64,000 bases of DNA from Saprospirales bacterium (lineage in GTDB: Bacteria; Bacteroidota; Bacteroidia; Chitinophagales; Saprospiraceae), in contig RECS01000163.1 of assembly GCA_007693915.1 (NCBI GenBank), positions 1 to 64,000 on the forward strand. Direction: 5' to 3'. The translations under genes were made by a program, and so were the position numbers. Under the pieces are notes generated by a model. The model did no database searches, was not told the origin of the DNA, and saw nothing but the letters and a program-made list of their open reading frames with translations. This document shows positions 1 to 9,593 of this stretch, one piece after another (positions within the stretch are counted from its first letter, which is position 1; the number at the start of each line of letters is the position of its first letter).

Positions 1-10
1 TTAATTTTTG

Positions 11-3000
11 TTAATCCAGTCGGACAAAGCGTTCAGACGTAATAATAGTTTCACCAACAATAGAGAGCTGATACATTCCTACAGGAAAATCATACACTCC
101 GATAGTTTCCATTTGTTTATCAGCGGAAACAAAAACAGCTTTGGAATACAATTGCTTTCCTCTCAGGTCTGTTATGACAAGCTCAACTAATTGATTCCCC
201 ATGCCCTCAAGTAATACATTCAAGCGATCATTTGTGGGATTCGGAAAAAGTTTCAGACCAGGTTGCGATGCACTTAATTCTTCAGTCGTCACTCCTAATT
301 GTGGCTCTACTATCGTGCCCCTTCCGGAAGCAAAGGCAGATGCAACCACCTCTTGGTCTGCAACTACTCTTACCTCAGACTGGTAATTTACTGCATCAAA
401 CAGCTCTATATCATCAACAAACCAACCTACAGCACCATTATTATCATCTGAACCAAATCGCAATTCAAGGAAAATATCATCACCTAAAAAATCAGTCATA
501 TCAATGTAGGTCTTTTTCCACCCATCACTACTTCCGGAAAATGCATCGAGATTCCCCTGAGAGAAGGTATTCCCTGCAATTCGGTTGGGATATTCATTTC
601 TAAACATAGCATAACCAAGGTCTATATAGGATTCTAGTCCGTCATTACTTATGGTTATCAACCCACCATCCGTTCCGGGCTCTGTATCATAATTGTGTGC
701 AACTCTCATTACAGGAAAAGAACCCCTTATTTCAAGAGGAGTTAAATAGGTGAGGGTTTGATCATTGGAAGATGCCGTATTGGGGACAAACCAAGCTTTT
801 TCCCCTGAAAAAGTATTGTTCTCAATCAGTGTAAATTCATCAGAACCAACTGTATTACTCTGTAACCATTTAAAAATGGCATCCTGCTCATTGTCTTCAA
901 TTAAATGCAAACTGGAAATCATAGTAGGGTCTGAATTTAATTGATAACTAAATACCAGTTCTTGATTAAAAGCCAATTCCTCTATTTGGATAACAACTTC
1001 ACCTCCATCAACTATTGCTCCGTCAGGAAGAGATGAGATGACAACAGTTGCTCCTGTCGGTATTCTATCTCTGATTTCCAGATTGGTTTCCAAAGGTGAT
1101 CTGTGCTGATTAATAATAAGTTCAACATCTATAATATCTCCGGCTTCAATCAGCGGAGTCATCTCTTTGGCAACTTTTACGGTTGGTAAGCAACTGGGAG
1201 GTACTTCATAGGACTCCTTTGCATCTCTGACTCTAAAAGGACTGCCTTGTTCAGCACCCCATCCCAGACCTCTTCTTGCAAATGAATTCCAGATTAGACA
1301 TTGATTCTCACCATCATATAACAATTGATCCGCAGCAAGTATGGCATCTCTTCCATCCACAAACCCCGGATTACAAGGTTGTAGTTTCATACCGTCCATG
1401 ACCAGTTGTATAGCCATATTGTTTCCACCTGTACCCCTGTAAAAATCGGGATCAAAACCGTGTTCATCCACCATATCCCAGAACAAATCCCAAATCATAG
1501 AGCCCCATACGTGACCCACACCATGTGGTACCGAGGCATCATAGGAGTCGTAAAAAGTAACTGGATTGACGTTCATGTTGTAGTTATAGGGATATGACCT
1601 GATACCTCTTGCTTCAGTTCCTGCGCGGATAACATAGTTTCCGACACCGCGATTGGTGTTTTTGGAATCTCCTTCACGAATACCTGTAATCAAACTGAAG
1701 TAGTCACTCCAGCCCTCACCCATTTGCTGGCCATCGGATCTGGTGCCATTATTGGCATTGACCAAACAACCTGAATTTGAGGGACCACCGGTAAACCTGA
1801 TAGAAACTCCATGAGCAAATTCATGAGCTATAATTCCATTATCAAATGAGGCATCATATTCAGCAGGACCAGGAATATCTTCAAGCTGTAAACGCACCTT
1901 CAATTCTTCTCCGGCATATTGTCTTATGATATTACAATCCTCCTGCGAGATAAAAATAGAGGGTATGGACACCTGATCACCAACTGCACCACCTCCCATT
2001 GACACAATACCTCCTGCTCGGTTGTTACAAATAATTACTGCTATGGCACCAGCCATTTCAGCATTCAATACCTTTACACCGAACTCACAAATACCTCGGT
2101 CAATAATTGCGATATTACCCGCAATTTCATCAATATTCTGAATGGATTGACAACCATCGGTAACTACACCTACTCCATCATTTACCAAATGGGCTTCGCC
2201 AATGATAGGATCTAGCGTTATAGGAGCACCAAAATTCGCTGTTCCGGTTTCATATTGACCAGCAATCTCAATAGGTTCTTCAACATTCAATAGGCTTCCT
2301 GAAGCACTATTGGATGTCCATACAAACATTCTCATTGTCCCTGATCCTCCATCAGGTGGCGTGGAGAAGGTTGCATTATTAATACTTTGGCCTGTATTGG
2401 CAGCTGATTGGGCTATGGCTCTTACAGGGTCGTTGCTCGCACCTGAACCGCTCAGATTGACTTGCTGAAAATTACCACTCGCCTCATCAAAACCATATGC
2501 ATAACTAAAGTCATGAAGTATATTGTTCCAGTAAAAAAGATTGGTTACAGCGGCTTCCTGATAATCCTGAGGCTCTAAATCCTGATCAAATGGAAAATCA
2601 AATATCAAATCCGCTCCACCATCAACAAGAAAGTCCGGACTACCGCTACCCATTCTATCAACAAAAGTTATGGTATTGTTGCCATGCGTGTGAGTGAAAT
2701 CAGTACTTCCGTCAGTTGATATGCTATGCCAACCCAATGGAGAAAACTCTTCGTCATAAGGGCTTTCTACCAGTTCAAAATCTCCGTGAATGGGACTTTC
2801 AAGAGGAAATGGTATCACGCGGTAGGCACTTTCTTCATTAACCATACCTAATCTTTTCGCACCGAAAAATGGTTGGCTTGCAACATGGCCATCTTGGGTT
2901 TTGCCACTAACAGATTGAGAATGTGAATGAAAACAACGATGATCATGTCTATGTTGAGGAATAGCGCTTAAATTACACTTAACTGTCCAACTGATCTGAT

Positions 3001-3610
3001 CGAGAATTTCACCAGTCAACGCACTAACGCGTACACTCCAATAATCAATCTGATCAGTTGGTTCAAATGAAAGATCCCATGCCAACTCTAAGGTTCCATC
3101 TTCTTTGGCCATATACACAAGTCGAACAGGTATTTCAGTGGATGAGAATTTTTCAGAAGAAAAAATCAATTCATCGGATCTTGAGGCAACCGGCTTAATA
3201 TCTGTAAGACTTGCTTCAATACCAACATTACTAAAGGCATTTAGAATAGCTGTCTCCGGTTCAAGAGCCGGACTCTCCCCTATTACCTTTTCCTTAATCT
3301 CAGGGATAAATCTAGTAAAAGCGGTCAAAATCTCTCCATTGGGTCTAAAAGTGACTGTTTTCAATGCATTATATACATCAATTCCCTGATACTGCTGCAC
3401 GAGGTATAAGTGTCTTGCGCCTGAATGCCTGCTGATATAATCATCACTAATACCCATTTCGGAGAAATCTTCAGTATTTAATGACCACTCTTCTGCCCTG
3501 TCTTCAATGTATTGCATTAAGCCGGGAATTTCGGCTACTTGTTGTTGCCCATAGATTAAGTTTACACTCAATCCGGCAAAGAAAATAATAAAAAGGTAAA
3601 AGTTTTTCAT
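11..3610 (-). CDS. M36 (fungalysin-like) zinc metallopeptidase with PA domain and T9SS type A sorting domain
   Basis: Secreted zinc endopeptidase. The ORF track starts at a TTG (3634), but the ATG at 3610 (MKNFYLFIIFFAGLSV...) begins a clear signal peptide and is preferred, giving about 1199 residues. In order there is an FTP-like propeptide region (roughly residues 50-210), an M36 catalytic region interrupted by a PA-type insert, and then the zinc motif HEFAHG near residue 600. Beta-rich domains follow, with a C-terminal tail containing LKLFPNPTNDRLNV, the hallmark of the T9SS type A signal. It should cross the inner membrane by Sec and the outer membrane by T9SS, with the tail removed. M36 enzymes commonly carry such a PA insert in Bacteroidota (family knowledge). 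It is probably monocistronic; the next gene leftward is outside the window. The family call is firm; the substrate is unknown. Confidence 0.9.
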   Translation of the reverse strand: MKNFYLFIIFFAGLSVNLIYGQQQVAEIPGLMQYIEDRAEEWSLNTEDFSEMGISDDYISRHSGARHLYLVQQYQGIDVYNALKTVTFRPNGEILTAFTRFIPEIKEKVIGESPALEPETAILNAFSNVGIEASLTDIKPVASRSDELIFSSEKFSSTEIPVRLVYMAKEDGTLELAWDLSFEPTDQIDYWSVRVSALTGEILDQISWTVKCNLSAIPQHRHDHRCFHSHSQSVSGKTQDGHVASQPFFGAKRLGMVNEESAYRVIPFPLESPIHGDFELVESPYDEEFSPLGWHSISTDGSTDFTHTHGNNTITFVDRMGSGSPDFLVDGGADLIFDFPFDQDLEPQDYQEAAVTNLFYWNNILHDFSYAYGFDEASGNFQQVNLSGSGASNDPVRAIAQSAANTGQSINNATFSTPPDGGSGTMRMFVWTSNSASGSLLNVEEPIEIAGQYETGTANFGAPITLDPIIGEAHLVNDGVGVVTDGCQSIQNIDEIAGNIAIIDRGICEFGVKVLNAEMAGAIAVIICNNRAGGIVSMGGGAVGDQVSIPSIFISQEDCNIIRQYAGEELKVRLQLEDIPGPAEYDASFDNGIIAHEFAHGVSIRFTGGPSNSGCLVNANNGTRSDGQQMGEGWSDYFSLITGIREGDSKNTNRGVGNYVIRAGTEARGIRSYPYNYNMNVNPVTFYDSYDASVPHGVGHVWGSMIWDLFWDMVDEHGFDPDFYRGTGGNNMAIQLVMDGMKLQPCNPGFVDGRDAILAADQLLYDGENQCLIWNSFARRGLGWGAEQGSPFRVRDAKESYEVPPSCLPTVKVAKEMTPLIEAGDIIDVELIINQHRSPLETNLEIRDRIPTGATVVISSLPDGAIVDGGEVVIQIEELAFNQELVFSYQLNSDPTMISSLHLIEDNEQDAIFKWLQSNTVGSDEFTLIENNTFSGEKAWFVPNTASSNDQTLTYLTPLEIRGSFPVMRVAHNYDTEPGTDGGLITISNDGLESYIDLGYAMFRNEYPNRIAGNTFSQGNLDAFSGSSDGWKKTYIDMTDFLGDDIFLELRFGSDDNNGAVGWFVDDIELFDAVNYQSEVRVVADQEVVASAFASGRGTIVEPQLGVTTEELSASQPGLKLFPNPTNDRLNVLLEGMGNQLVELVITDLRGKQLYSKAVFVSADKQMETIGVYDFPVGMYQLSIVGETIITSERFVRLD

Positions 3611-3717
3611 ATTCCGATTGGTTAAGATTTGCACTAATATAGAGCAATTCTTTTCAATCAGTTGCCCAAAGTCTAGAATTTTAAAGGTCTGTTAACTTTT
3701 TTTCTATTGAAACAGCT

Positions 3718-4380
3718 TTAAGGGAGGTGACGAGGCTTTAAGTCTTCTAATCTGCTTCGAAGCCTTTTCATAAAACGATCACCCGGATCCACCTTATAAG
3801 TCAAATAGTCAGGGTCAGTTTCCATCCACAGCTCACTATCTCGAAAAACATAGTATTCGTGATGACCAATTACCCACTCTATAGGATGTCTTTTATATAA
3901 ATATCTAACCAACTGCTCATTGGCTAAGAGCTGTGCTCTTGTTAGGGGTGCATCCGAGCCTCCAATGTTTTCTATCCCGATAGCCATATAATTAAGCCCT
4001 ATGGTATGTCTGGCAAAAGTCGTATCCGGCAACAACCTAAATATTGTCCCATCCCTATCCACTAAGAAATGAGCTGAAACATTCAAAGCACTTGCTGCCA
4101 ATATATCAGGTCTCGCATCTAGATGGGGTGAATTAAAAAAATCCCAGGTATCTTCCAGTGTAGGTATCTCAGTCCAGTGGACAACTATCATTCGAGGCTC
4201 AATACTTGACTGCTCTGTTTCTATCCCATGTCTTTTTTGCAAATATTCCACAGAAAGGCGATTTCTTTCTTCATTAAAAATCACCGGTTTTTCAAATATC
4301 CGAAAAGTAGGCGCATTACATGATAAAAGAAAAATGATCGTAAAACAAAGAAATGTTGAAAGTAAATGCAAAGGATTCAT
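3718..4380 (-). CDS. N-acetylmuramoyl-L-alanine amidase (Amidase_2 type) lipoprotein
   Basis: Predicted peptidoglycan amidase, cutting between N-acetylmuramic acid and L-alanine of the stem peptide. The start has a hydrophobic segment ending in the lipobox-like LLSC (residues 18-21), so the protein is probably lipid-anchored in the periplasm or outer membrane. The Amidase_2 fold is recognisable from VVHWTE (first zinc His), SAHFLVDRDGTIFRLL, the AIGIENIGG strand and IGHHEYY near residue 170, which supplies later metal and catalytic positions. Its 220 residues fit a single-domain amidase. It lies about 100 bases upstream of the M36 protease gene on the same strand and could be cotranscribed, although no functional link is obvious. 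It could act in peptidoglycan recycling or remodelling; the sequence does not decide which. Confidence 0.85.
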   Translation of the reverse strand: MNPLHLLSTFLCFTIIFLLSCNAPTFRIFEKPVIFNEERNRLSVEYLQKRHGIETEQSSIEPRMIVVHWTEIPTLEDTWDFFNSPHLDARPDILAASALNVSAHFLVDRDGTIFRLLPDTTFARHTIGLNYMAIGIENIGGSDAPLTRAQLLANEQLVRYLYKRHPIEWVIGHHEYYVFRDSELWMETDPDYLTYKVDPGDRFMKRLRSRLEDLKPRHLP

Positions 4381-4565
4381 AAAGCTGTATTATATTGAGG
4401 TTCAAATTTATTCCCTTTTCTCGAAAAACCGAAAAAAATAAGTAGTTGTTTTTTTAATCTTTGAAAAAGACCTTTACCTTGATTTTGACCCCTAAGAAAC
4501 CGGCAATAAAGATACAACAAGGATAAATTGCTATTTTTGTACCTGATAATATTTAAATAGAAAAC

Positions 4566-5582
4566 ATGACACAGATAAAAGAGGTTTTAGAAGTATTGGA
4601 AAACATTGCACCAGCGGAATATCAGGAATCTTACGACAATTCTGGTTTATTGGTGGGGAATAAAAATATAGAGTTAAAGGGAGTTTTGGTGTGTCTCGAT
4701 ACTACTGAAGAAATTGTTGACGAAGCCGTTGAAAAGGACTGCAATCTGATCATTGCTCATCACCCATTAATTTTTAAAGGTTTAAAAAAAATCGATCCGA
4801 ATCATTGGGTGGGTCGAGTGGTCATAAAAGCCATCAAAAGCGATATTGCCATTTATGCTATCCATACCAATCTGGATAATGTCCTAAAAAATGGGGTAAA
4901 CGCCAAGATTGCTGAAAAACTGGGACTAACAAAAACTAAGGTGCTTATGCCTTCAAAAAGCACTTTGAGTTTTTCGATAAAAAGTCCAATCTTACTTAAA
5001 AAAGAAGTCCTGCAAGCCACAGATAAGATCAGCCCGCTCAATTACAGTTATTCAGAATCTACAAATGGCAATGATGGTAAAAAAATTGTTGAAGTTATTG
5101 GAGAAATAGCTCCACATCAGAAAAGTCAACTGAGTAATTCACTTAAAGGGCTGGGTGTCATTGCGTCATTTAATGAACTAACAGATCGACATCCTGATCT
5201 GGGCGCCGGTCTGATAGGCGAGCTAGAGATGCCTGTACCCGAAAAGGACTTCCTCAGTATACTAAAAAAGCAATTTAAAACAGCAGTGATCCGGCACACT
5301 GAACTCCTTGGAAAATCAGTATTAAAAGTAGCTATCTGCGGGGGATCGGGATCATTCCTATTGCCGTTTGCCATAGGAGCTGGAGCAGATGTCTTTGTAA
5401 CTGGAGATTTTAAATATCATGACTTTTTTGAGGCGGATAGAAAAATACTAGTTGCTGATATCGGCCATTTTGAAAGCGAACAATATACAATTGAATTAAT
5501 TATTGACATTATAAAGGATAAATTTAGTACCTTTGCGCTCCATTATACTCAAGTGGATACGAATCCTGTAAAATATTTTTAA
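4566..5582 (+). CDS. Nif3-like dinuclear metal centre protein (YbgI/YqfO family)
   Basis: Member of the NIF3/DUF34 family, widely conserved proteins with a two-metal centre. They are often labelled GTP cyclohydrolase I type 2 but their true reaction is unsettled. Metal ligands are visible as IIAHHPLIFKG near residues 63-73, IHTNLDN near residue 100, and DIGHFESEQ near residue 303. The length of 338 residues indicates the form with a middle insert, longer than the ~250-residue E. coli YbgI. A TAnnTTTG-like box (TATTTTTG at 4532-4539) lies about 27 bases before the ATG. The next gene starts one base after the stop codon, so the two form an operon. The pairing of Nif3 with a zinc-ribbon coiled-coil protein is a recurrent arrangement in bacteria. 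The family call is firm; function is open. Confidence 0.9.
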   Translation: MTQIKEVLEVLENIAPAEYQESYDNSGLLVGNKNIELKGVLVCLDTTEEIVDEAVEKDCNLIIAHHPLIFKGLKKIDPNHWVGRVVIKAIKSDIAIYAIHTNLDNVLKNGVNAKIAEKLGLTKTKVLMPSKSTLSFSIKSPILLKKEVLQATDKISPLNYSYSESTNGNDGKKIVEVIGEIAPHQKSQLSNSLKGLGVIASFNELTDRHPDLGAGLIGELEMPVPEKDFLSILKKQFKTAVIRHTELLGKSVLKVAICGGSGSFLLPFAIGAGADVFVTGDFKYHDFFEADRKILVADIGHFESEQYTIELIIDIIKDKFSTFALHYTQVDTNPVKYF

Positions 5583-5583
5583 T

Positions 5584-6333
5584 ATGGCAGCTACAAAAAA
5601 GGAAATCAGCGTCGGAGACAGGTTAAAAAGCCTATATCATCTTCAGCTAATTGACAGCGAGATAGATCAATTACATGTGTTAAAAGGAGAGCTTCCCATT
5701 GAGGTTAGCGACCTGGAGGATGAGGTTGAAGGTTTGCAAACCCGAATCGGTAAATTCAATGGTGCAATTGAAGATTTTGAAGAGCAAATCTCAAAGCACA
5801 ATGGCAACATTGCTGATTCTAATGCACTAATAGAAAGGTATATGGTGCAATTGAAGGAAGTGAAAAACAACCGTGAATTTGATGCCCTGAATAAAGAGAT
5901 TGAATATCAGAAACTGGAAATCCAATTATCAGAAAAGAGAATCCGAGAGGCCAATCAGGAAATTGAGAAAAGAAAAGAGGTTCTCGATGAGGCTGAAACT
6001 AAGCTAAAGCAACGCAATAAAAATCTTGATGAGAAGAAAAAGGAACTTGAAGCGATCATCAAGAAAACTGAGAAAGAAGAAGCAAAGCTTTTAAAGGAAA
6101 CGGAAAAAGCAAGAAAACAAATTGATGAGCGTTTGCTCAAAGCTTATGACAAAATCAGGAAAAGCTATCGCAACGGACTTGCCGTTGTATCCATCAAAAG
6201 AGATGCTTGCGGTGGATGCTACAATATGGTCCCCCCCCAACTTCAGATTGAGGTTGGCTTGGCCAAAAGAGTAGTTGTCTGCGAAAATTGCGGCAGGATA
6301 CTTGTAGATGAGGATTTGCTAACATCTGAATAA
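5584..6333 (+). CDS. Coiled-coil zinc-ribbon protein (CT398-like, C4-type zinc ribbon)
   Basis: Cytoplasmic protein of 249 residues made of a long charged coiled coil (roughly residues 15-180, rich in Glu and Lys) and a C-terminal four-cysteine zinc ribbon with DACGGCYN and VVCENCGRIL. This is the CT398/HP0958-like family, whose best studied members act as RNA- or protein-binding adaptors. The exact role in Bacteroidota is not established. It begins one base after the Nif3-like stop codon and is almost certainly cotranslated with it. It is followed by the tRNA-Met gene, which has its own promoter. There is no signal peptide or membrane segment. The family assignment is confident; the specific function is not. 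Confidence 0.85.
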   Translation: MAATKKEISVGDRLKSLYHLQLIDSEIDQLHVLKGELPIEVSDLEDEVEGLQTRIGKFNGAIEDFEEQISKHNGNIADSNALIERYMVQLKEVKNNREFDALNKEIEYQKLEIQLSEKRIREANQEIEKRKEVLDEAETKLKQRNKNLDEKKKELEAIIKKTEKEEAKLLKETEKARKQIDERLLKAYDKIRKSYRNGLAVVSIKRDACGGCYNMVPPQLQIEVGLAKRVVVCENCGRILVDEDLLTSE

Positions 6334-6366
6334 AAATTTAGACTGTTTTTTTTTAGATCATTTAAA

Positions 6367-6394
6367 TTGCAATTACGAAAATGATTTATCTTTG
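6367..6394 (+). promoter_or_regulatory. Bacteroidota-type promoter for tRNA-Met
   Basis: TTG at 6367-6369 and TATCTTTG at 6387-6394 are separated by 17 bases. This matches the Bacteroidota housekeeping sigma pattern (TTTG, about 17-20 bases, TAnnTTTG). The predicted start of transcription lies just before the tRNA gene at 6407. This is one of the cleanest promoter matches in the window. Confidence 0.7.
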
Positions 6395-6406
6395 CGGTCC
6401 CAATTT

Positions 6407-6480
6407 GGCGTGGTAGCTCAGCAGGTTAGAGCGCAGGATTCATAATCCTGAGGTCGGGAGTTCAAGTCTCCCCCACGCTA
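6407..6480 (+). tRNA. tRNA-Met (CAT anticodon)
   Basis: A 74-base cloverleaf can be folded by hand. The acceptor stem GGCGTGG pairs with CCACGCT, with a G-U first pair. The D stem is GCTC/GAGC, the anticodon stem CAGGA/TCCTG has loop TTCATAA giving anticodon CAT, and the T stem is GGGAG/CTCCC with loop TTCAAGT. Position 73 is A and CCA is not encoded. The absence of a C1-A72 mismatch argues against initiator tRNA. Elongator Met is most likely, but a tRNA-Ile with lysidine-modified CAT cannot be fully excluded by eye. Confidence 0.93.
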
Positions 6481-6491
6481 CAAAAACATAC

Positions 6492-6522
6492 AAAAAGCCC
6501 GGTGCAATGCATTGGGCTTTTT
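6492..6522 (+). terminator. Intrinsic terminator after tRNA-Met
   Basis: AAAAAGCCC at 6492-6500 pairs with GGGCTTTTT at 6514-6522 around a 13-base loop, followed by further T residues. It sits 12 bases beyond the tRNA 3' end and is well placed to end the tRNA transcript. Confidence 0.8.
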
Positions 6523-6572
6523 TCTTTAAGTCTGATAACTACTTTGCAATCACTATAGCATACAACCACTTC

Positions 6573-6689
6573 TCATTCACCTTCGTATTTTTTAATTGCC
6601 TGAATCACACCCATTGTTTTGGTTGGTGGATTATGTCCAATTTGTGTAAATGAAAAGTCCGGGTTAAATTGGTTAAAATCAATATTCAT
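6573..6689 (-). CDS. Possible 38-residue small ORF
   Basis: Minus-strand ORF too short for the track: ATG (6689) encoding MNIDFNQFNPDFSFTQIGHN to GVIQAIKKYEGE. The sequence is moderately protein-like, but no promoter box was found upstream and no family is known. It overlaps the region just before trmB. Low confidence. Confidence 0.15.
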   Translation of the reverse strand: MNIDFNQFNPDFSFTQIGHNPPTKTMGVIQAIKKYEGE

Positions 6690-6709
6690 CGTTTTTTTAT
6701 ACAACTTTT

Positions 6710-6717
6710 TATCTTTG
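6710..6717 (+). promoter_or_regulatory. -7 promoter box before trmB
   Basis: TATCTTTG, a full match to TAnnTTTG, lies 9 bases before the preferred trmB ATG at 6727. Upstream is a T-rich tract but no clean TTG. If used, the transcript would have a leader of only a few bases. Its position argues against the longer ORF-track start at 6619. Confidence 0.55.
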
Positions 6718-6726
6718 CCGAAAAAA

Positions 6727-7425
6727 ATGTCCAGGAGAAACAAACTCGAAAAATTTACTGACTTACTACAGTATTCCCACGTTTACGAATCCTTCGAATT
6801 TAGAGATGAGAAATTGACCCGTACAATTCAGGAAAAACTCATAATGAGGGGTAAATGGAATTTACTACAATTCGAGAATAACAATCCTATTGTACTGGAA
6901 TTGGCATGTGGTCGCGGCGAGTACTCTTTGGATTTGGCGAGAAGATACCCTGATAAGAACTTTATTGGGGTGGACGTCAAGGGAGCAAGAATCTGGAAAG
7001 GTGCAACGATAGCTTTGCAGGAAAACCTCAATAATGTAGCTTTTCTAAGAACCAGAATTGAACAACTGGAACTCTTTTTTAAAAAAGAAGAAATCGATGA
7101 GATATGGATTACCTTCCCTGACCCCTTTAAGCGAGACAGTCAGGAAAACAGGAGGCTCACTGCAGCAGTCTTTTTGGAGAAATACCAACTCCTTCTCAAA
7201 AATGGCGGAGTGTTGCACCTAAAAACTGATTCAAATTTACTTTTTAATTATAGCAAACAGTCCATTGAAAATTACCCAGCTACCAGATTATTAAAAGTCA
7301 GTGATAATATTTATAAAGATGAATTACCACATCCGGATTTAGACATTCTTACCTATTACGAGAAACAACATCTTGCAGAAAATAAGTCCATAAAGTACCT
7401 TTGCTTTGGTTATGAGAATACCTGA
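6727..7425 (+). CDS. trmB: tRNA (guanine-N7-)-methyltransferase
   Basis: Methylates N7 of guanosine 46 in the variable loop of tRNAs using S-adenosylmethionine. The SAM-binding motif ELACGRGEYSLDLARR is near residues 58-73 and is followed by FIGVDVKGARIWKG. The family-specific IWITFPDPFKR lies near residue 125 and is part of the tRNA and catalytic region. The preferred ATG at 6727 (MSRRNKLEKF) gives 232 residues, the usual family size. The longer ORF start at 6619 would add 36 unmatched residues and run across the promoter. The tRNA gene lies close upstream but has its own terminator. It is convergent with the MscS-like gene. Soluble, single domain. Confidence 0.93.
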   Translation: MSRRNKLEKFTDLLQYSHVYESFEFRDEKLTRTIQEKLIMRGKWNLLQFENNNPIVLELACGRGEYSLDLARRYPDKNFIGVDVKGARIWKGATIALQENLNNVAFLRTRIEQLELFFKKEEIDEIWITFPDPFKRDSQENRRLTAAVFLEKYQLLLKNGGVLHLKTDSNLLFNYSKQSIENYPATRLLKVSDNIYKDELPHPDLDILTYYEKQHLAENKSIKYLCFGYENT

Positions 7426-7485
7426 CCTTTCATCTCCATCTAGAGTAAATAATGGGTAATGTCTTAGGGCAATAGTCAAAAAAAT

Positions 7486-9222
7486 CTATTTTTCACCAGC
7501 TCTTTTCTCTTCCTGAGCTTCAATGCGTGCTAGTTCAGCCTGTCTGGCTAATTCCTCGTATTCCTCTCTGAGTTTCTCCATCCACTCAGCATTCTTTTGG
7601 AGATAAGCCATCATTTCATTATCAACCTCTTCCTTAGGCTTAGTATATTCTGGAATAAGCGATTTCTTCTCTGGGAATTGTTCAATATACATCGTAGAGG
7701 ACGGGAAAGCGAACCTTACCCCTACGGATACTGCCAAACGCATAGCCGAAAGGAAGAACTCCTCTTTTACTCTTAATTCTGTAGCATAATCCGGTACATC
7801 AATAAAGGACCTGATGAAGATATTCAGAGAGTAATCTGCCATTTCAAAAAAGTTAACTACGTATCGTTCATTCACAAACTTAGGGTGGTCCAGAATGAGT
7901 TGTTTCAAACCTTTTATAAACAGTTCTATACGAGCCGGTGGGGTGTCGTAAGTAAGGGCAAGTTTAGTTTCCAGCATTCGGAACTGTCTTTTGCCCAGGT
8001 TAGTTACATCCATATCTGCAAGACGACCATTGGGGATCGTTACAATTGAAGTATTGATCAACATCAAGCGCGTGGACCTGAATCCCACTTCTACCACAGA
8101 TCCAAAGTATGCCCCAACACCAATGAAGTCTCCTACTTCGAATGGCTTATCTATAAAAATCATTAATGATCCAATAAAGTTTTTTACTGTTTCCTGAGCA
8201 GCTAATGCTAAAGCAAGACCACCGATTGATATACCTGCCAGTAATGCAGTAACATTGATGTTCAGAATCGATAAGACATGGAACAATACTGCAATAATTA
8301 CAAAAAACTTCAGAATTTTATCAATAATAGGAAGTGCCTGCCGGTCTAACTTACTATCTGTTCTTTCAGAAAGCATTTTAAGGTAGGCCATAAAAATCTC
8401 AACAATCCTGTAAATTAAAACACCTACAAAAACAGTATGGGCAATTCCCACTCCTTTTATCAGAAGCTCACCCACCGTAATGGGAAGCAAGAGAGAGGGT
8501 AATAAAATCCTTAACACATAAAGGACAATTAATAAACTGATTACCCTGGAAATTTTTCTGATTAACAGCGGATCAATTTGTAGTATGTGTATCCTTTTTA
8601 TCAGGAAGTTGCTTACCAAAGGCCTGAAGAAACGACTCAGAATAAAGTGGAGAATAATGATAATTATTAGTAAAAGGAATACAGCAATAATCTGCCACAA
8701 TTCAAGACCTAAAATTTCTCCTTCCAACCCAAATGGTAGTAAATTGATCCAAATATCTGCTCCAAATGGATACAACCTGCTGTGTTCAATTCTGATCTCC
8801 GGAACAGATTCATGAGAATAATACCACAGACTATCTATACGCTCTAAAAAGATACCAGGTAATTGATTGGGAAATGGATAAAAAATATGATTCCCAAGAC
8901 TGTCTCTATAATCTGCTTCCATTGGAATTTTATCAACAAATACATAGAGTCCCCGTCCATCATAAACCTGAAAAAGTTGTCTTGCAAGCACTACTCTTTC
9001 TTCCTGAGACAATCCGGGAGGCATGGATGATGCGGCTAATTCCGGATCATAGGAGTCTCTTTGCAGGTAAAAGAGATGAGTGTAAATGGAGTTGTGGGGG
9101 CTTTCCAAAGTAATTTCAGGCCATTCGTCATTGTTCTGTGCATCAATAGAATTTGTGCTAATTAACAATATAAGATTTACCAAAAAAAGAAACCCAGTAA
9201 CTCTTTTCCATTTGAAATCCAT
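7486..9222 (-). CDS. Mechanosensitive ion channel, MscS family
   Basis: Small-conductance mechanosensitive channel that opens under membrane tension to release solutes. The 578-residue protein has a signal-like first helix, a ~150-residue extracytoplasmic domain, then several membrane helices between roughly residues 175 and 340. The conserved MscS pore and beta domain is seen in LLAGISIGGLALALAAQ, followed by IGSLMIFIDKPFEVGDFI and TRLMLINTSIVTIPNG. The C-terminus is a charged cytoplasmic alpha-helical tail rich in Glu, Ala and Arg. The large N-terminal domain makes it one of the longer MscS homologues. It is a single transcription unit, convergent with trmB. The family call is firm; gating conductance and ion preference cannot be told. 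Confidence 0.9.
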   Translation of the reverse strand: MDFKWKRVTGFLFLVNLILLISTNSIDAQNNDEWPEITLESPHNSIYTHLFYLQRDSYDPELAASSMPPGLSQEERVVLARQLFQVYDGRGLYVFVDKIPMEADYRDSLGNHIFYPFPNQLPGIFLERIDSLWYYSHESVPEIRIEHSRLYPFGADIWINLLPFGLEGEILGLELWQIIAVFLLLIIIIILHFILSRFFRPLVSNFLIKRIHILQIDPLLIRKISRVISLLIVLYVLRILLPSLLLPITVGELLIKGVGIAHTVFVGVLIYRIVEIFMAYLKMLSERTDSKLDRQALPIIDKILKFFVIIAVLFHVLSILNINVTALLAGISIGGLALALAAQETVKNFIGSLMIFIDKPFEVGDFIGVGAYFGSVVEVGFRSTRLMLINTSIVTIPNGRLADMDVTNLGKRQFRMLETKLALTYDTPPARIELFIKGLKQLILDHPKFVNERYVVNFFEMADYSLNIFIRSFIDVPDYATELRVKEEFFLSAMRLAVSVGVRFAFPSSTMYIEQFPEKKSLIPEYTKPKEEVDNEMMAYLQKNAEWMEKLREEYEELARQAELARIEAQEEKRAGEK

Positions 9223-9593
9223 ATGAACCCTTTAAACATTAAATAATTGCGCGAAGATAGCAAAAATTATCCATGAGATAATATGGAATAGGAGTCTATA
9301 AGTATCAAAGATATAGCTGCTTTATAGAATAGTTATTGGTAGGTCAGTTTTGAGTTGAAAGTTTAGGAGTTGAAGGTTGAATCCTCCTTTTTAAATAAAT
9401 GTGGAAAATTCAGGCTAAGCTAAAGCAAAAATTACTATTTTTGATTTCAGTCTAAAAACAGTATTATCTGTAAGTGAGTGCTTTTTTATGGTGATTAAGT
9501 AGCGTATTTGTAGGGTGGACTTTCCACTGATTATGAAAACTTTACTACAAGCCTTATAGAATAACCTGTTTAATAACCGTAAGACCACTAATA
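9223..9593. other. Intergenic region between divergent genes
   Basis: This 371-base gap separates the starts of the MscS-like gene and the small membrane protein gene. It holds a TATTTTTG box at 9436-9443 on the plus strand that could serve the rightward gene, though no clear -33 partner is visible. A short GGAG/CTCC-type imperfect hairpin lies near 9367-9390. No RNA gene or credible ORF was recognised. Confidence 0.4.

Noticed and set aside
232-603. 123-residue plus-strand ORF inside the M36 gene
   Set aside because: Shadow of the sorting-domain coding region; no independent signals.
6407-6480. Initiator tRNA-Met
   Set aside because: The first acceptor pair is G-U and not the mismatched C-A expected for bacterial initiators.
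6619-6726. N-terminal extension of trmB
   Set aside because: The added 36 residues do not fit the family and cross a full -7 promoter box; ATG 6727 is better.
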